Of a stretch of DNA of 64,000 bases, positions 26,430 through 35,338 are shown piece by piece (the stretch's first letter is position 1; each line of letters starts with the position of its first letter). The notes below the pieces were generated by a model. The model made no database searches and was not told where the DNA came from. It saw only the letters and a program-made list of their open reading frames with translations. A program made the position numbers and the translations under genes. Source of the stretch: Kiloniella sp048270245 (GTDB lineage: Bacteria > Pseudomonadota > Alphaproteobacteria > Kiloniellales > Kiloniellaceae); contig NZ_JBLWTH010000001.1 of the NCBI RefSeq assembly GCF_048270245.1, positions 372,001 through 436,000 of the forward strand. The letters are read 5' to 3'.

Positions 26430-27868
26430 CACGCGACCTCTTCATCGGTAGCGGCAATATTTGATAGATCCATTTCACCGGAGAGAAGTTTGGGGAGAAG
26501 GGTATCGCGCGTTTCAGCTAAAGATAAACTTTGGGCTTCAAGTATCGCAATTAGAGAATTTATTTTTTCAACTTGAGCATCAAATTTTCTGTCGATGTCA
26601 TGAGTGGGACACACAAAATGTATATCTTCTAATATTTGTTTCCTAAGTTCAGTTTGTCCAGTACTTCCCGCACCGCTAGCCTCAATGTATGGTTCATTTT
26701 CAATCATTAGGCCAGCAAGAAAAGATTTAGAAATTTTCAAGGAGTCAGCACGTACGACTGTAACATGGCTGTCAACAACAGTTATTTCATCTAGGTTTCT
26801 AACTGGAGACAATCTACCTAAAGTGCCTACTCCTGTGGAATTTACCAATACGTCACCAACCTCAATTTCTCTACCTTCAATTTTTCTTTTCGAGGGGTCG
26901 TTTCGTCTTGTTAAAGTGAAGTCAATAGTGTGGTTTCTGATACACTTTTGGTTAATAACTCTTACACCATTCTCTCTAGTGTATTTTGGGGATATACCAC
27001 GACGTAATTCTGTCGTGTACGATTTAAGATCGGATGGCAGCCATCCCACAGGTATCTCCCCTAGTTCACTGTCTTGCAGGGTGGCGGGGAAGAGGGCGGC
27101 GGTGGATTTTATAGTGTTGAATGCGTCTGGGGATGCGGCTTTAAATTCAGATAATTCTTCGTCTGACTTACCAGAAATCGCTCGCATGGCCGCGCGTTCG
27201 GCATCTTCAGCACTGCCGCCTGATCCCAGTGCGGCAACCTTGGCCCGTGTCGGGTCGAAGTCCACAAACCAGCTCTTGAAGATCGCTTGCGCCATCTCCT
27301 CCAGCGTTTGATTGATTTGGCGGTTTGAAATTATTTTCTCATCAATGTCGCGTAAAATCTTTGCGATACGCTCACTTTCTTTGAAGCTTACATTTGGACA
27401 AGGTAGAGCTTCGATTGTTTTGCCACTAATATTCGCTTGATTAGCGCTTCCCGAGGAATTTGAAACTAAAAATTCTTGGCTTTGGGGTGTTGTTAATAGG
27501 TAAAAGATGTAGTCTAGGTGAATTGATTTCTCATCTTTAATAACAATTTTTCCAACGCGTTGATTGATCCATGAAGTAGGGTCGTTTTTCCAAACTCTGG
27601 CGGTTCGGCCGACCAATGATTTGGGGGCGTTAGGGCCTGAGCCAGTCATTGAGATTAGAATGTCGCCTTCTGTTGTTCTCCAGTCAGTAGTTTCGTCAGC
27701 CAACTCATCATTGATATATGCTGTTTCTGAATAATCAACATAACCGAACCTAATGTTTTTTATTTTAAGTACAGGACAATTACCTGCTTTGGAAAAATCC
27801 TGACTCTTATAGGCATAACCTCCTTGAACCTTCGCGAAAGCACCTAAGGTTGTTAGATCAAAACTCAT
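26429..27868 (-). CDS. hsdS: Type I restriction enzyme, HsdS specificity subunit
   Basis: About 479 residues with two target-recognition domains (each opening with an LGEIPVGW- or LGAFAKVQGG-type segment) separated by conserved helical spacers. LRDIDEKIISNRQINQTLEEMAQAIFKSWFVDF closes the first half and EAQSLSLAETRDTLLPKLLSGE the second. It sets the bipartite DNA target for both methylation and cutting; the target itself cannot be read off. ATG 27868 overlaps the last 11 bases of hsdM. A longer frame from 27934 lies inside hsdM and lacks similarity. Confidence 0.94.
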   Translation of the reverse strand: MSFDLTTLGAFAKVQGGYAYKSQDFSKAGNCPVLKIKNIRFGYVDYSETAYINDELADETTDWRTTEGDILISMTGSGPNAPKSLVGRTARVWKNDPTSWINQRVGKIVIKDEKSIHLDYIFYLLTTPQSQEFLVSNSSGSANQANISGKTIEALPCPNVSFKESERIAKILRDIDEKIISNRQINQTLEEMAQAIFKSWFVDFDPTRAKVAALGSGGSAEDAERAAMRAISGKSDEELSEFKAASPDAFNTIKSTAALFPATLQDSELGEIPVGWLPSDLKSYTTELRRGISPKYTRENGVRVINQKCIRNHTIDFTLTRRNDPSKRKIEGREIEVGDVLVNSTGVGTLGRLSPVRNLDEITVVDSHVTVVRADSLKISKSFLAGLMIENEPYIEASGAGSTGQTELRKQILEDIHFVCPTHDIDRKFDAQVEKINSLIAILEAQSLSLAETRDTLLPKLLSGEMDLSNIAATDEEVA

Positions 27869-29612
27869 AGCCCAACCCCGCCAAATTGCTTTTAATTTCG
27901 CTTTCCAAGCGGGTGCTCTCGCCGAACTGATCATTTAATTGAGCCGTCAGCCTTTTCATTTTCTCATCAAAAGGTTCCGTGTCTTCGTCCCCTTCTGCTG
28001 CCCCCACATAGCGCCCTGGTGTCATCACAAAATCATGTTTTTCAATGGTTGTTGTGGTGACGTCATCCTCCGCGATACCTGCGTCAATCTGTACGGCTTT
28101 ATCTCTATAGACACTGGCGCAAAAGCCGGGCTCGTCCTCGTAGTTCTCGCCTTTCTGCCAATTGTGGAAGGTTTCCACAATTTTCTTTGTGTCTTCCAAG
28201 GTGAAGTCCCGCAACACCCGGTCTTTCATATAACCAAGACCGCGCGCGTCGATGAACAAGGTTTGGCCCTGTCGATTACGTTTTCCACCTGCTTCTTTTT
28301 TGGTTTTGGTCAAAAACCAGATGCAGGCGGGGATTTGCGTATTGGTAAACAATTGACCCGGTAGGGCGATCATACATTCCACCAGATCAGCCTTTACTAA
28401 TGCCTTGCGGATTTCACTTTCGTTGTTGGTGTTGGAGCTCATGGAGCCGTTGGCAAGCAACAAGGCCATGGAGCCTGTGGGTGAAAGGTGGTGCAACATG
28501 TGCTGCATCCAACCAAAGTTGGCGTTGCCTTCGGGCGGGGTGCCGTATTTCCAGCGCACGTCATCTTCCAAGGAGGCATGCCACCAATCCTTGATATTGA
28601 ATGGTGGGTTGGCCATGACGAAGTCGGCGCGAAGGTCCGGATGCTGGTCGTCCAGAAAACTATCGGCATTTTTCTTGCCGAAGTTAAAATCAATACCGCG
28701 AATAGCCATGTTCATGGCGGCCAGTTTCCATGTGGTGGGGTTACTTTCCTGGCCATAGACGGAGATATGCTTTTTCTGTTCTGCCGCGTTGTAGTGTTTT
28801 TCCTTGGCGTGTTCCTCAATGAATTTTTCGCTGGAAACAAAGAAACCGCCTGAGCCCATGGCCGGGTCATAAACACGGCCTTTGTAGGGCTCCAACATTT
28901 CAACAATTAAGGTGACGATGCTTTTCGGGGTGTAATACTGGCCACCCTGTTTGCCTTCAGCCAAGGCAAACTGACCCAGGAAGTATTCGTACACATGGCC
29001 GAGAATATCTTTGCTGTGCAGTTCCAATTTGTCACCCTTGAATTCAGGGTTGCTGAAACTGGTATCTGAGAAGCTATTGATGAGGCCAATTAGTTTATCG
29101 TTATCCAACTGATACTGGGCGATCCGGTTTAAGATGCCTTTTAGTTTGACGTTGGATTTTTCGATGGCATCAAGGGCGTTGTCGACAAGCCAGGAGATCG
29201 AGCGAAGTTTTACGTCCTGACCTTGTGCGTCTTGCCAGATGACACTGCCGATAGGCAGGGCGGCTTTATCTTTTAAAGTGCTCCACCGAGCTTCCTTGGG
29301 AACCCAGAAGACATTTTTTTCTTGGTAATATTCCAATAACTCTAGCTCTGCTGCGATGGCCTCTTCATATTCTTCATCGCTGTCATAATCACCGCGCGGC
29401 ATGAAATAGATGTTGTCGTCAGCTTCGGATATAAAAAGATCTCGCAATTCAGACTGGCGTTCTTCAAAGGCATCAGAAACATATTTTAGAAAGATCAGTC
29501 CAAGGACCACATGCTTGTAATTGGCAGCATCAAGATTGCTGCGCAATTTATCAGCAGCCTTCCAAAGCTTGTCATCAAGTTCATTGAGGAACTGTTGTTC
29601 GAGTTTTTTCAT
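27858..29612 (-). CDS. hsdM: Type I restriction enzyme, HsdM methyltransferase subunit
   Basis: About 584 residues. The helical N-terminal HsdM domain (DDKLWKAADKLRSNLDAANYKHVVLGLIFLKYVSDAF) is followed by the N6-adenine methyltransferase core, with SAM motif VYDPAMGSGGFFVSS and catalytic NPPF in FVMANPPFNIKDWW. GGQYYTPKSIV is also typical. ATG 29612 has GGAG upstream; the frame extends back to 29756 but is not conserved. First gene of the four-gene operon. It protects the host and forms the M2S core on which HsdR, and perhaps the FRG protein, assemble. Confidence 0.96.
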   Translation of the reverse strand: MKKLEQQFLNELDDKLWKAADKLRSNLDAANYKHVVLGLIFLKYVSDAFEERQSELRDLFISEADDNIYFMPRGDYDSDEEYEEAIAAELELLEYYQEKNVFWVPKEARWSTLKDKAALPIGSVIWQDAQGQDVKLRSISWLVDNALDAIEKSNVKLKGILNRIAQYQLDNDKLIGLINSFSDTSFSNPEFKGDKLELHSKDILGHVYEYFLGQFALAEGKQGGQYYTPKSIVTLIVEMLEPYKGRVYDPAMGSGGFFVSSEKFIEEHAKEKHYNAAEQKKHISVYGQESNPTTWKLAAMNMAIRGIDFNFGKKNADSFLDDQHPDLRADFVMANPPFNIKDWWHASLEDDVRWKYGTPPEGNANFGWMQHMLHHLSPTGSMALLLANGSMSSNTNNESEIRKALVKADLVECMIALPGQLFTNTQIPACIWFLTKTKKEAGGKRNRQGQTLFIDARGLGYMKDRVLRDFTLEDTKKIVETFHNWQKGENYEDEPGFCASVYRDKAVQIDAGIAEDDVTTTTIEKHDFVMTPGRYVGAAEGDEDTEPFDEKMKRLTAQLNDQFGESTRLESEIKSNLAGLGYEF

Positions 29613-29842
29613 CTTATTGGATCTCCAACGAATTTGACTGGATGTGTTCTGGATAGCTTTTGCGTAAATTAATTGTGGCTTTATGCTGAGGCTGTTGAAT
29701 CGGTGGTAGCAATATTTAGAAAGTCGTAATTTGGTTTTGTATCTGTTAATGCCCAATCGATTTTAGTTTTAGTTGTTAATCTCTTGTATGCCAATGTGAT
29801 AGTTGTTGGGTAATATCCAAATTTTTAGGTTTAATTTCATTT

Positions 29843-30763
29843 TCAAAAAAAATCTTCATCTACTTTTTTTAAATGGAGTATTTCCTCGTCACGACAGCCA
29901 ATGTTATAGCGGATCATCAGCTTCGTTAGTTGTTGACCATCGATCAAGACGATGCGCATGCCAAGGTCGTTTGCTGTTTGTAATGCTGATGGACTAAATT
30001 TTGAAGAGGTAAAGAAGATTCCCTTTTGGGCTTTCTTTAGGTTCAAGGCACCAAAGAAATCACGAATTGCGGGTGATCCAACTGTGTTGCTTTCAGCATA
30101 TCGCTTGGCCTGGACGTAAATTTGATCAACGCCTAACGGATCCTGATCTATGACGCCATCAACTCCATCGTCTCCACTACGCCCGAGAGCTTGCCCGGCT
30201 TCTTCTGAAGATCCGCCGTAACCCATCGCGATTAGTAGGGCGATAATCAGTTCTTCAAAAAACTGGGGGGTGGCTTCACGCACTCGTTGTAATAAGTCAG
30301 CAGCAAGGGCGTCGTTGATGTTTCGATGTGCTGAACGTAGAACCTCATCGGGGGTTAAGTCCGAATTAAGTGCTAATGAGGTGTTGCTTGAACCTATCTC
30401 GTTTTCAATATCTCTTTTTGTATTTAAACGAGTTTTAAAGGATCGATAGCTTTCGAACTTTTCTAGATATTGGTTATCAATACGTTTTGGATCCTTGGCG
30501 AGTTCAGCTCGTCCGGCATCTGTTAGCTCAAAGTACCCACGGGATGGGTAATGTAATAGCCCGGATTGCTTTAGATAACTTTTTGCCCAATGCACACGGT
30601 CATAAAAGATCTTTTTCCCCCCGCTAGGAAGCAGCTTATTTTTTTCTTCTTCTGTGAGGTTATATTTATTTGCAAGGTGATTAATAACCTCAGTCGTTTT
30701 CACTTTCCCCTTATCGGCTGATTTTAATACCGGCAACATTAAAGTTTGATAATCAGGAATCAT
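29843..30763 (-). CDS. Mrr-type restriction endonuclease
   Basis: About 306 residues. The N-terminal Mrr_N winged helix (IPDYQTLMLPVLKSADKGKVKTTEVINHLA ... GYFELTDAGRAELA) precedes a C-terminal PD-(D/E)xK nuclease domain with FFEELIIALLIAMGYGG, GRSGDDGVDGVID and QIYVQAKRY, which supply the catalytic Asp, Gln and Lys. Mrr enzymes cut DNA with foreign modification, so this adds type IV-like defence to the type I system next door. ATG 30763 is chosen; a TTG at 30775 is possible. It is separated from hsdM by 230 bases and probably has its own promoter. Confidence 0.92.
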   Translation of the reverse strand: MIPDYQTLMLPVLKSADKGKVKTTEVINHLANKYNLTEEEKNKLLPSGGKKIFYDRVHWAKSYLKQSGLLHYPSRGYFELTDAGRAELAKDPKRIDNQYLEKFESYRSFKTRLNTKRDIENEIGSSNTSLALNSDLTPDEVLRSAHRNINDALAADLLQRVREATPQFFEELIIALLIAMGYGGSSEEAGQALGRSGDDGVDGVIDQDPLGVDQIYVQAKRYAESNTVGSPAIRDFFGALNLKKAQKGIFFTSSKFSPSALQTANDLGMRIVLIDGQQLTKLMIRYNIGCRDEEILHLKKVDEDFF

Positions 30764-31181
30764 ATACCCTACCAAAGAACAGAAAAACGATATGCTAGTA
30801 AACTACGGTATTTATAGCGGGCACTTGCAACAATGGCGAGATTTTAATTGGTTTATATTCTTGTATTCAGTGTTGTGGCTTTGGCGGATTAAACGCTGGC
30901 ATACGCCATAGAGGAGATATATAGAATTATCACCTCTAAGGAAGGGGAGTTTTTTCGTTATAAATTACAGCTTGTGAATATTGACTATGAATTGGGGCAA
31001 AATACCGTTTATTATTTTAGCGAAAAACAATTTGAGTGATGAGAATAAGAGGTTTCAATATTTTAAATCGATTAATAATTTTATTTTAAAACAATAAATT
31101 AATAAAATTGGCGATCGTGGTATTTAATAACAATTGAGTTGTTTCAAAAAAATATAAAAAAATATCAAAACCCTAAAAATA
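30764..31181. other. AT-rich divergent gap between mrr and the small unknown gene
   Basis: About 420 bases, very AT-rich, with no convincing coding frame. It must hold the promoters of mrr (leftward) and of the 31226 gene (rightward). I cannot place them confidently. Confidence 0.5.
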
Positions 31182-31190
31182 CGACCCTAT
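31182..31190 (+). promoter_or_regulatory. CGACCCTAT leader motif, copy 1
   Basis: CGACCCTAT begins 44 bases before ATG 31226 and is followed by a T-rich stretch and CTGAA. The same nine bases stand at the same distance before tnsA (31764-31772), and a variant precedes tnsC (34433-34441). Confidence 0.55.
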
Positions 31191-31225
31191 GTTTAATTCA
31201 TCTGAAACTGTTATGGGAATTTCTT

Positions 31226-31624
31226 ATGAATAAAACTCTTATAAATATTATTCTTTCAGAAAAAATTTGGGACATTGTTTGGACTGTTCCAAATAACCTT
31301 CCTAAGGCTCAGCGCGAAAGGCTGGTTGAAGCTAGTGAATGGCTTGAAGAGGCCTTTTCCTTAGCTAATAGTATTAAAAGCTGTTCCGCCTATAATCCTG
31401 CGGAAGCCTTTGCCCGCGAAGATGCCAAGCAAATGGTCGTAGATTTAATCGGGGAATATGAAAATTTACTTCAGGCTGATAATTTAAAATCCGAATTTAA
31501 TATTAAAAAATATATTGTTGGTGAAATGGGGGAGGAAATATTTAATTCCGAAAATTCTTTTCCAATTAAATATCTATATATTTCAATTTCAAAAGTGCCT
31601 GAACTCGTTGATTTAACTTGTTGA
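31226..31624 (+). CDS. Small unknown protein in the transposon
   Basis: A 132-residue acidic, mainly helical protein that I do not recognise. It has no signal peptide, membrane segment or clear helix-turn-helix. Visible features are an N-terminal helix (TLINIILSEKIWDIVWTV), a Lys/Arg-rich turn, and a helix EDAKQMVVDLIGEYENLLQ. ATG 31226 is preceded by GGGAATTTCTT; a TTG-started extension to 31139 is unlikely. It has its own terminator, so it is transcribed alone. It shares the CGACCCTAT leader motif with tnsA and tnsC, which suggests common control with transposition rather than with the restriction cargo. Confidence 0.65.
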   Translation: MNKTLINIILSEKIWDIVWTVPNNLPKAQRERLVEASEWLEEAFSLANSIKSCSAYNPAEAFAREDAKQMVVDLIGEYENLLQADNLKSEFNIKKYIVGEMGEEIFNSENSFPIKYLYISISKVPELVDLTC

Positions 31625-31636
31625 TTAAAATAATTC

Positions 31637-31671
31637 AGCACAGCCAGGTTCGTCTTGGCTGTGCTTATTTT
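31637..31671 (+). terminator. Terminator after the 31226 gene
   Basis: Perfect 10-bp stem AGCACAGCCA / TGGCTGTGCT with a 9-base loop, followed by TATTTTAATT. It separates the small gene from tnsA, so tnsA needs its own promoter. Confidence 0.85.
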
Positions 31672-31763
31672 AATTAAAAAATAGGGCATAAAAAAACAGC
31701 AGATATTTAATTGTTTAATTAATTAGACACACAAAAATACAGCTCAAAAATAAATTTCAAAAT

Positions 31764-31772
31764 CGACCCTAT
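31764..31772 (+). promoter_or_regulatory. CGACCCTAT leader motif, copy 2 (tnsA)
   Basis: An identical nine bases, ending 36 bases before ATG 31808, again followed by T-rich sequence and CTGAA. Spacing to the start codon equals that of copy 1. Confidence 0.55.
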
Positions 31773-31807
31773 TTTTTCTGAACCGAAATATGAGTTTGGA
31801 GAAAACA

Positions 31808-32443
31808 ATGATTAATTTTGATTACACACCCGTTCGTAACCCTGTTCGTAAAAAGAAGGGCACATATTGCGGATATTTCCCAAGTACGAAAATGAACCGA
31901 ATGATCGGTTATGAATCAACACTGGAACTTGATGCCATTTATTTATTTGAAGCTGATCCTCTCGTACAGGCTTATTGTGAGCAGCCTAAGCAGGTCACTT
32001 ATACTCGTCATCAAAGGTCTCACACTAACACTGTAGATTTTGTGACCTTACGGGATGGTGTCGAGGAGTTCTTTGAAGTGAAGCCTTATCAGAGGTTTGA
32101 AAACAAAGAGACAGAAGCTACGTACGAAGCAATCGCAGAGGTGTATAGAGAGCAACGTCTTTCTTATAAACTCTTTACTGAGTTTGAAATCAGGCAAGAG
32201 CCACGGTTACCAAATTCAAAAGAGCTGCTCAGATATGTACGGGTACCGGTAACTGAGGATCATAAGGTGGTTGCAAGGGATTACTTGGCGCCAGGGCATG
32301 AGATTACGATCAAAGAACTTAGCTCCTATTTACCTATGCCAATTGTTTACGCGCTAATTTGGGCTGGCTATCTAATTATCGACCATTCGAAGAAATTAAC
32401 ACCAGCATCTTTTATTTCATTAAGCACAGCAGTGGAGGGCTAA
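31808..32443 (+). CDS. tnsA: TnsA-like transposon endonuclease
   Basis: A protein of about 211 residues with the restriction-endonuclease-like TnsA core. Candidate catalytic residues are Glu36 (in GYESTLELD), Asp77 (NTVDFV) and Lys92 (FEVKPY), matching the E...D...K arrangement that cuts the 5' strands at the transposon ends. The C-terminal winged-helix region that contacts TnsC is also present. Having TnsA implies cut-and-paste rather than copy-in movement. ATG 31808 has GGAG 7 bases upstream; ATG 31790 would put that ribosome site inside the gene. tnsB follows after 3 bases. Confidence 0.93.
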   Translation: MINFDYTPVRNPVRKKKGTYCGYFPSTKMNRMIGYESTLELDAIYLFEADPLVQAYCEQPKQVTYTRHQRSHTNTVDFVTLRDGVEEFFEVKPYQRFENKETEATYEAIAEVYREQRLSYKLFTEFEIRQEPRLPNSKELLRYVRVPVTEDHKVVARDYLAPGHEITIKELSSYLPMPIVYALIWAGYLIIDHSKKLTPASFISLSTAVEG

Positions 32444-32446
32444 GTT

Positions 32447-34435
32447 ATGGGAATTATGGTGCCGTCACTTACTTTACCTAAAGATACGGAAATTGTTTTC
32501 AAAGGGCTGAGCTATACCTACATCAAGCAAGTTAAAGGGAATATCCAATTAGAGCGTGTTGATACAGGCGAGGTAATGAGCCTCTCGACACGTGATTTTG
32601 TCGCCTTTACCCAGAGTGAGGAATTAGAATTAAATCAGCAGGCTTGGTTCTTTGACGGAGGCATCCAGTCCAAGGCGTTTGATGCTTATTCTGAGGAGAA
32701 TAAGGCTGAAGCTCTTAGTAGGTACAAATATATTCGCCGATTGAAATCAAAGTTCGGGCCTGGAAAATATAAGAAATCTGAATACAAAGAGGTCCTAGAG
32801 GAATTTAAAGTTGAGGATAACCTAAAGAAGCCTTTTAGCGTACGTACTCTTAGTAGGTGGTTTGAGGCATATAAAAATGCGGGAGAAGATATTAGGGCCT
32901 TGATTCCCGCACACAGCAAGAAAGGCAATCATACGCCAAGATTGCCGAATATGGTGATTGATACGATAGATGATGTAATTGATCGAATCTACATGCGAAG
33001 AGAGAAGGCTAGTGTTGATCGGATACGAGCGGAAGTATTTAGAATACTTGCTAAATATAATGAGAAAGTATCACCTGCTCATGCAGTAGATTTGCCCAGC
33101 GAATCAACTGTATTACGAGCAATTCAGAGAAGAGATCCTTACACCGTATGTGTTCATAAATTTGATGAAGCTGAAGCTAATCGCCGATTTAAGCAATATT
33201 ATGCATCTACCCCTGTAAGTCGTCCCATGCAGTGCGTACAGATGGATCACACTCAAATGGATGTTGTGGCTTTGATAGGTAAGGGGCTTACAGCAAGACC
33301 TTGGTTAACCGTTGCTCTTGATCAATATACACGAATGGTTGTTGGTTATTATATCTCTTTGGATAAGCCGAGTTTTAGTAGCGTAGGTAAATGTCTCGCA
33401 GATATAATTGACCCTAACGGATTAGTCCCAACGTATAATCCTCCTGAAATGTTGCTTCTTGATAATGGTGCTGAATTTCATTCAGAGGAGATGGTTGAGG
33501 CCTCTTTTCAGATGAATTGCGTCATCAAATATTGTGAAGCTGGTGACCCTGTACAAAAAGCTCATGTTGAGCGCATTTTCAGAACTCTTAATACAATGTT
33601 TCTTCATCAGATAAAGGGCACAACCTTTGGCGATACCAAAGCGCGTGAAGGGTATGATTCTGTTAAAGAAGCCAGTTTAACACTGAATGAATTAGAGGCT
33701 ATGACCAAGACGTTTTTTACTAAAATTTACCCCAGTGAATGGCATGGGGGTATTTCCTGTAAACCGCTTGAATTATGGAATGAAAGTGTAGAGCAGGGAA
33801 TGTCTGGCTATCTAAATCTGGGTACTGAGTTTAAATATAAATTAATGCGAAAGGTTGCACGGACCGTTCAACCTTATGGGATTGAGGTATTTGGGCTGAA
33901 ATATAATATGCCTGATTTGGGATATTACAGGGCTAACTGTCTTCAAGGTCATGAGTTTGAAATTCGTTATGATCCGGACGATTTGAGTGAGGTTTTCCTC
34001 AAGGATCCTGATAATGGCCGTTTCGTTTCTGTACCTGCATGTGACCAAGAGTATACGCGTGGATTAAAAGCATATCAGCATCGACTTATCACGAGTAAAA
34101 GAGCCGCCAATAAAACTAAAAATAAAAACTGTGTTGATCGGTTGTCTCGTAAAGCTGAGTTTTTTGAGGGGCAGAACTGGGATGCCCCCAAGAAGCGAGG
34201 TTATTTACAAGCTGGTTCTAGTAATCCAGATAAACTAATTAAAGAGGCTCGAAAAAATATTCCTGCTTCATCAAATGGATTTGATGATATTTATTCTAGC
34301 AATAATTTTGTCTCAGAATTCGAATTTTCTGAAAATGTAAGTGTTTCAAATAAAACGCTTAATTCAGAAGAAAATGAATTTAATTTTTCGGTTAATTACG
34401 AAAATTATTCAAACAAATATAAAATTGAGAAATGA
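32447..34435 (+). CDS. tnsB: TnsB-like DDE transposase
   Basis: A 662-residue DDE recombinase of the Mu/Tn7 class. Helix-turn-helix DNA-binding domains occupy about residues 80-240, followed by the rve catalytic core with Asp267 (QMDHTQMD), Asp339 (LLLDNGAEFH) and Glu375 (KAHVERIFRT). All three catalytic acids are present. A beta-barrel Mu-C domain and a long polar C-terminal tail follow, the part that contacts TnsC. It binds the end repeats and joins 3' ends to target DNA. It starts 3 bases after tnsA and is certainly co-translated with it. Confidence 0.95.
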   Translation: MGIMVPSLTLPKDTEIVFKGLSYTYIKQVKGNIQLERVDTGEVMSLSTRDFVAFTQSEELELNQQAWFFDGGIQSKAFDAYSEENKAEALSRYKYIRRLKSKFGPGKYKKSEYKEVLEEFKVEDNLKKPFSVRTLSRWFEAYKNAGEDIRALIPAHSKKGNHTPRLPNMVIDTIDDVIDRIYMRREKASVDRIRAEVFRILAKYNEKVSPAHAVDLPSESTVLRAIQRRDPYTVCVHKFDEAEANRRFKQYYASTPVSRPMQCVQMDHTQMDVVALIGKGLTARPWLTVALDQYTRMVVGYYISLDKPSFSSVGKCLADIIDPNGLVPTYNPPEMLLLDNGAEFHSEEMVEASFQMNCVIKYCEAGDPVQKAHVERIFRTLNTMFLHQIKGTTFGDTKAREGYDSVKEASLTLNELEAMTKTFFTKIYPSEWHGGISCKPLELWNESVEQGMSGYLNLGTEFKYKLMRKVARTVQPYGIEVFGLKYNMPDLGYYRANCLQGHEFEIRYDPDDLSEVFLKDPDNGRFVSVPACDQEYTRGLKAYQHRLITSKRAANKTKNKNCVDRLSRKAEFFEGQNWDAPKKRGYLQAGSSNPDKLIKEARKNIPASSNGFDDIYSSNNFVSEFEFSENVSVSNKTLNSEENEFNFSVNYENYSNKYKIEK

Positions 34436-34441
34436 TCCTAT
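34433..34441 (+). promoter_or_regulatory. Variant leader motif TGATCCTAT before tnsC
   Basis: It overlaps the tnsB stop codon and ends 33 bases before ATG 34475, followed by a T run and ACTCA. It matches the two upstream copies at CCTAT and at the T-rich flank. Confidence 0.45.
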
Positions 34442-34474
34442 TTTTTACTCACGTTTAATTTAAGGAGTAAAAAA

Positions 34475-35338
34475 ATGGAATATGAATTTAATCAGATCGC
34501 TGAAATTAGAAATGTGTTTGTTGAGAACCAACGAACACATTCCGCCCATCAAAGATTATTAAATTATATCATGTCGGAAAAACAATCCCGGCAAGGGTCT
34601 TGTATGTGCCTAATTGGGGATTCTGGGGCAGGTAAAACGACTTTTATTCAGAACTTTATATCTAGAAACCCTGAATTGAAGATCTTGAGAGTAGATGTGC
34701 CGCCGTCATGCTCTATTAAAGCATTCACACAAGAAATTCTAAAATGCCTTGGAGATATTGGTTGGGCGAACACGCGCTCAACCGGTGTTCAGCTTTCAAT
34801 GAAAATAAAATACGTGCTTGAAAAAGAAGGTATTGATTTAATCGTTTTTGACGAAGCCCAGCACTTTGTCGAAACAAAAAAGAAAAGTGTGATTTATGAT
34901 GTGGCCGATTGGCTTAAGAACGGTCTTAATGAGTGGAAGGTGCCAATCTTATTAACTGGGCTTGATAGGCTGAACAGTGTCTTTACAGAAAATGAGCAAC
35001 TCGAAAGGCGTCTGAAGGGGCGTTTGGAATTTAATCAAAATCAATCAGGTGATGCGCAAGCTAGGGAAGACTGGCTTCATTTCTTGCATGTCATCTCTAA
35101 TGCGTTGCCTTTTCATGGTGATAGCAATCTTGAAGAACCTAAGATGGCCCAGGCTCTCTGGATCGGAAGTAGCAGACTAAGAGGTCGCGCAATAAGGTTG
35201 ATTGAGCGTGCCGCGGAGATTTCGTTTTGGAATGAAGAAAGCCGTTTAAGCCCCTCGTCGTTAAGTGAAGCTTTTATTGAACTGGCAAATAGAGAAGAAA
35301 AATCAAACGGAAATCCTTTTCTGGGGATGGTACAATGA
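34475..35338 (+). CDS. tnsC: TnsC/TniB-like AAA+ ATPase
   Basis: A 287-residue AAA+ regulator. Walker A GDSGAGKT is at residues 48-55 and Walker B LIVFDEAQ at 122-128. LLTGLDRL holds sensor 1, and ERRLKGRLEFN the arginine finger region. It forms ATP-dependent filaments on target DNA that recruit TnsA-TnsB. Its length is closer to TniB and type V-associated TnsC than to the larger canonical TnsC of Tn7. TAAGGAG stands ahead of ATG 34475. Its last four bases overlap the tniQ start (ATGA). Confidence 0.94.
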   Translation: MEYEFNQIAEIRNVFVENQRTHSAHQRLLNYIMSEKQSRQGSCMCLIGDSGAGKTTFIQNFISRNPELKILRVDVPPSCSIKAFTQEILKCLGDIGWANTRSTGVQLSMKIKYVLEKEGIDLIVFDEAQHFVETKKKSVIYDVADWLKNGLNEWKVPILLTGLDRLNSVFTENEQLERRLKGRLEFNQNQSGDAQAREDWLHFLHVISNALPFHGDSNLEEPKMAQALWIGSSRLRGRAIRLIERAAEISFWNEESRLSPSSLSEAFIELANREEKSNGNPFLGMVQ

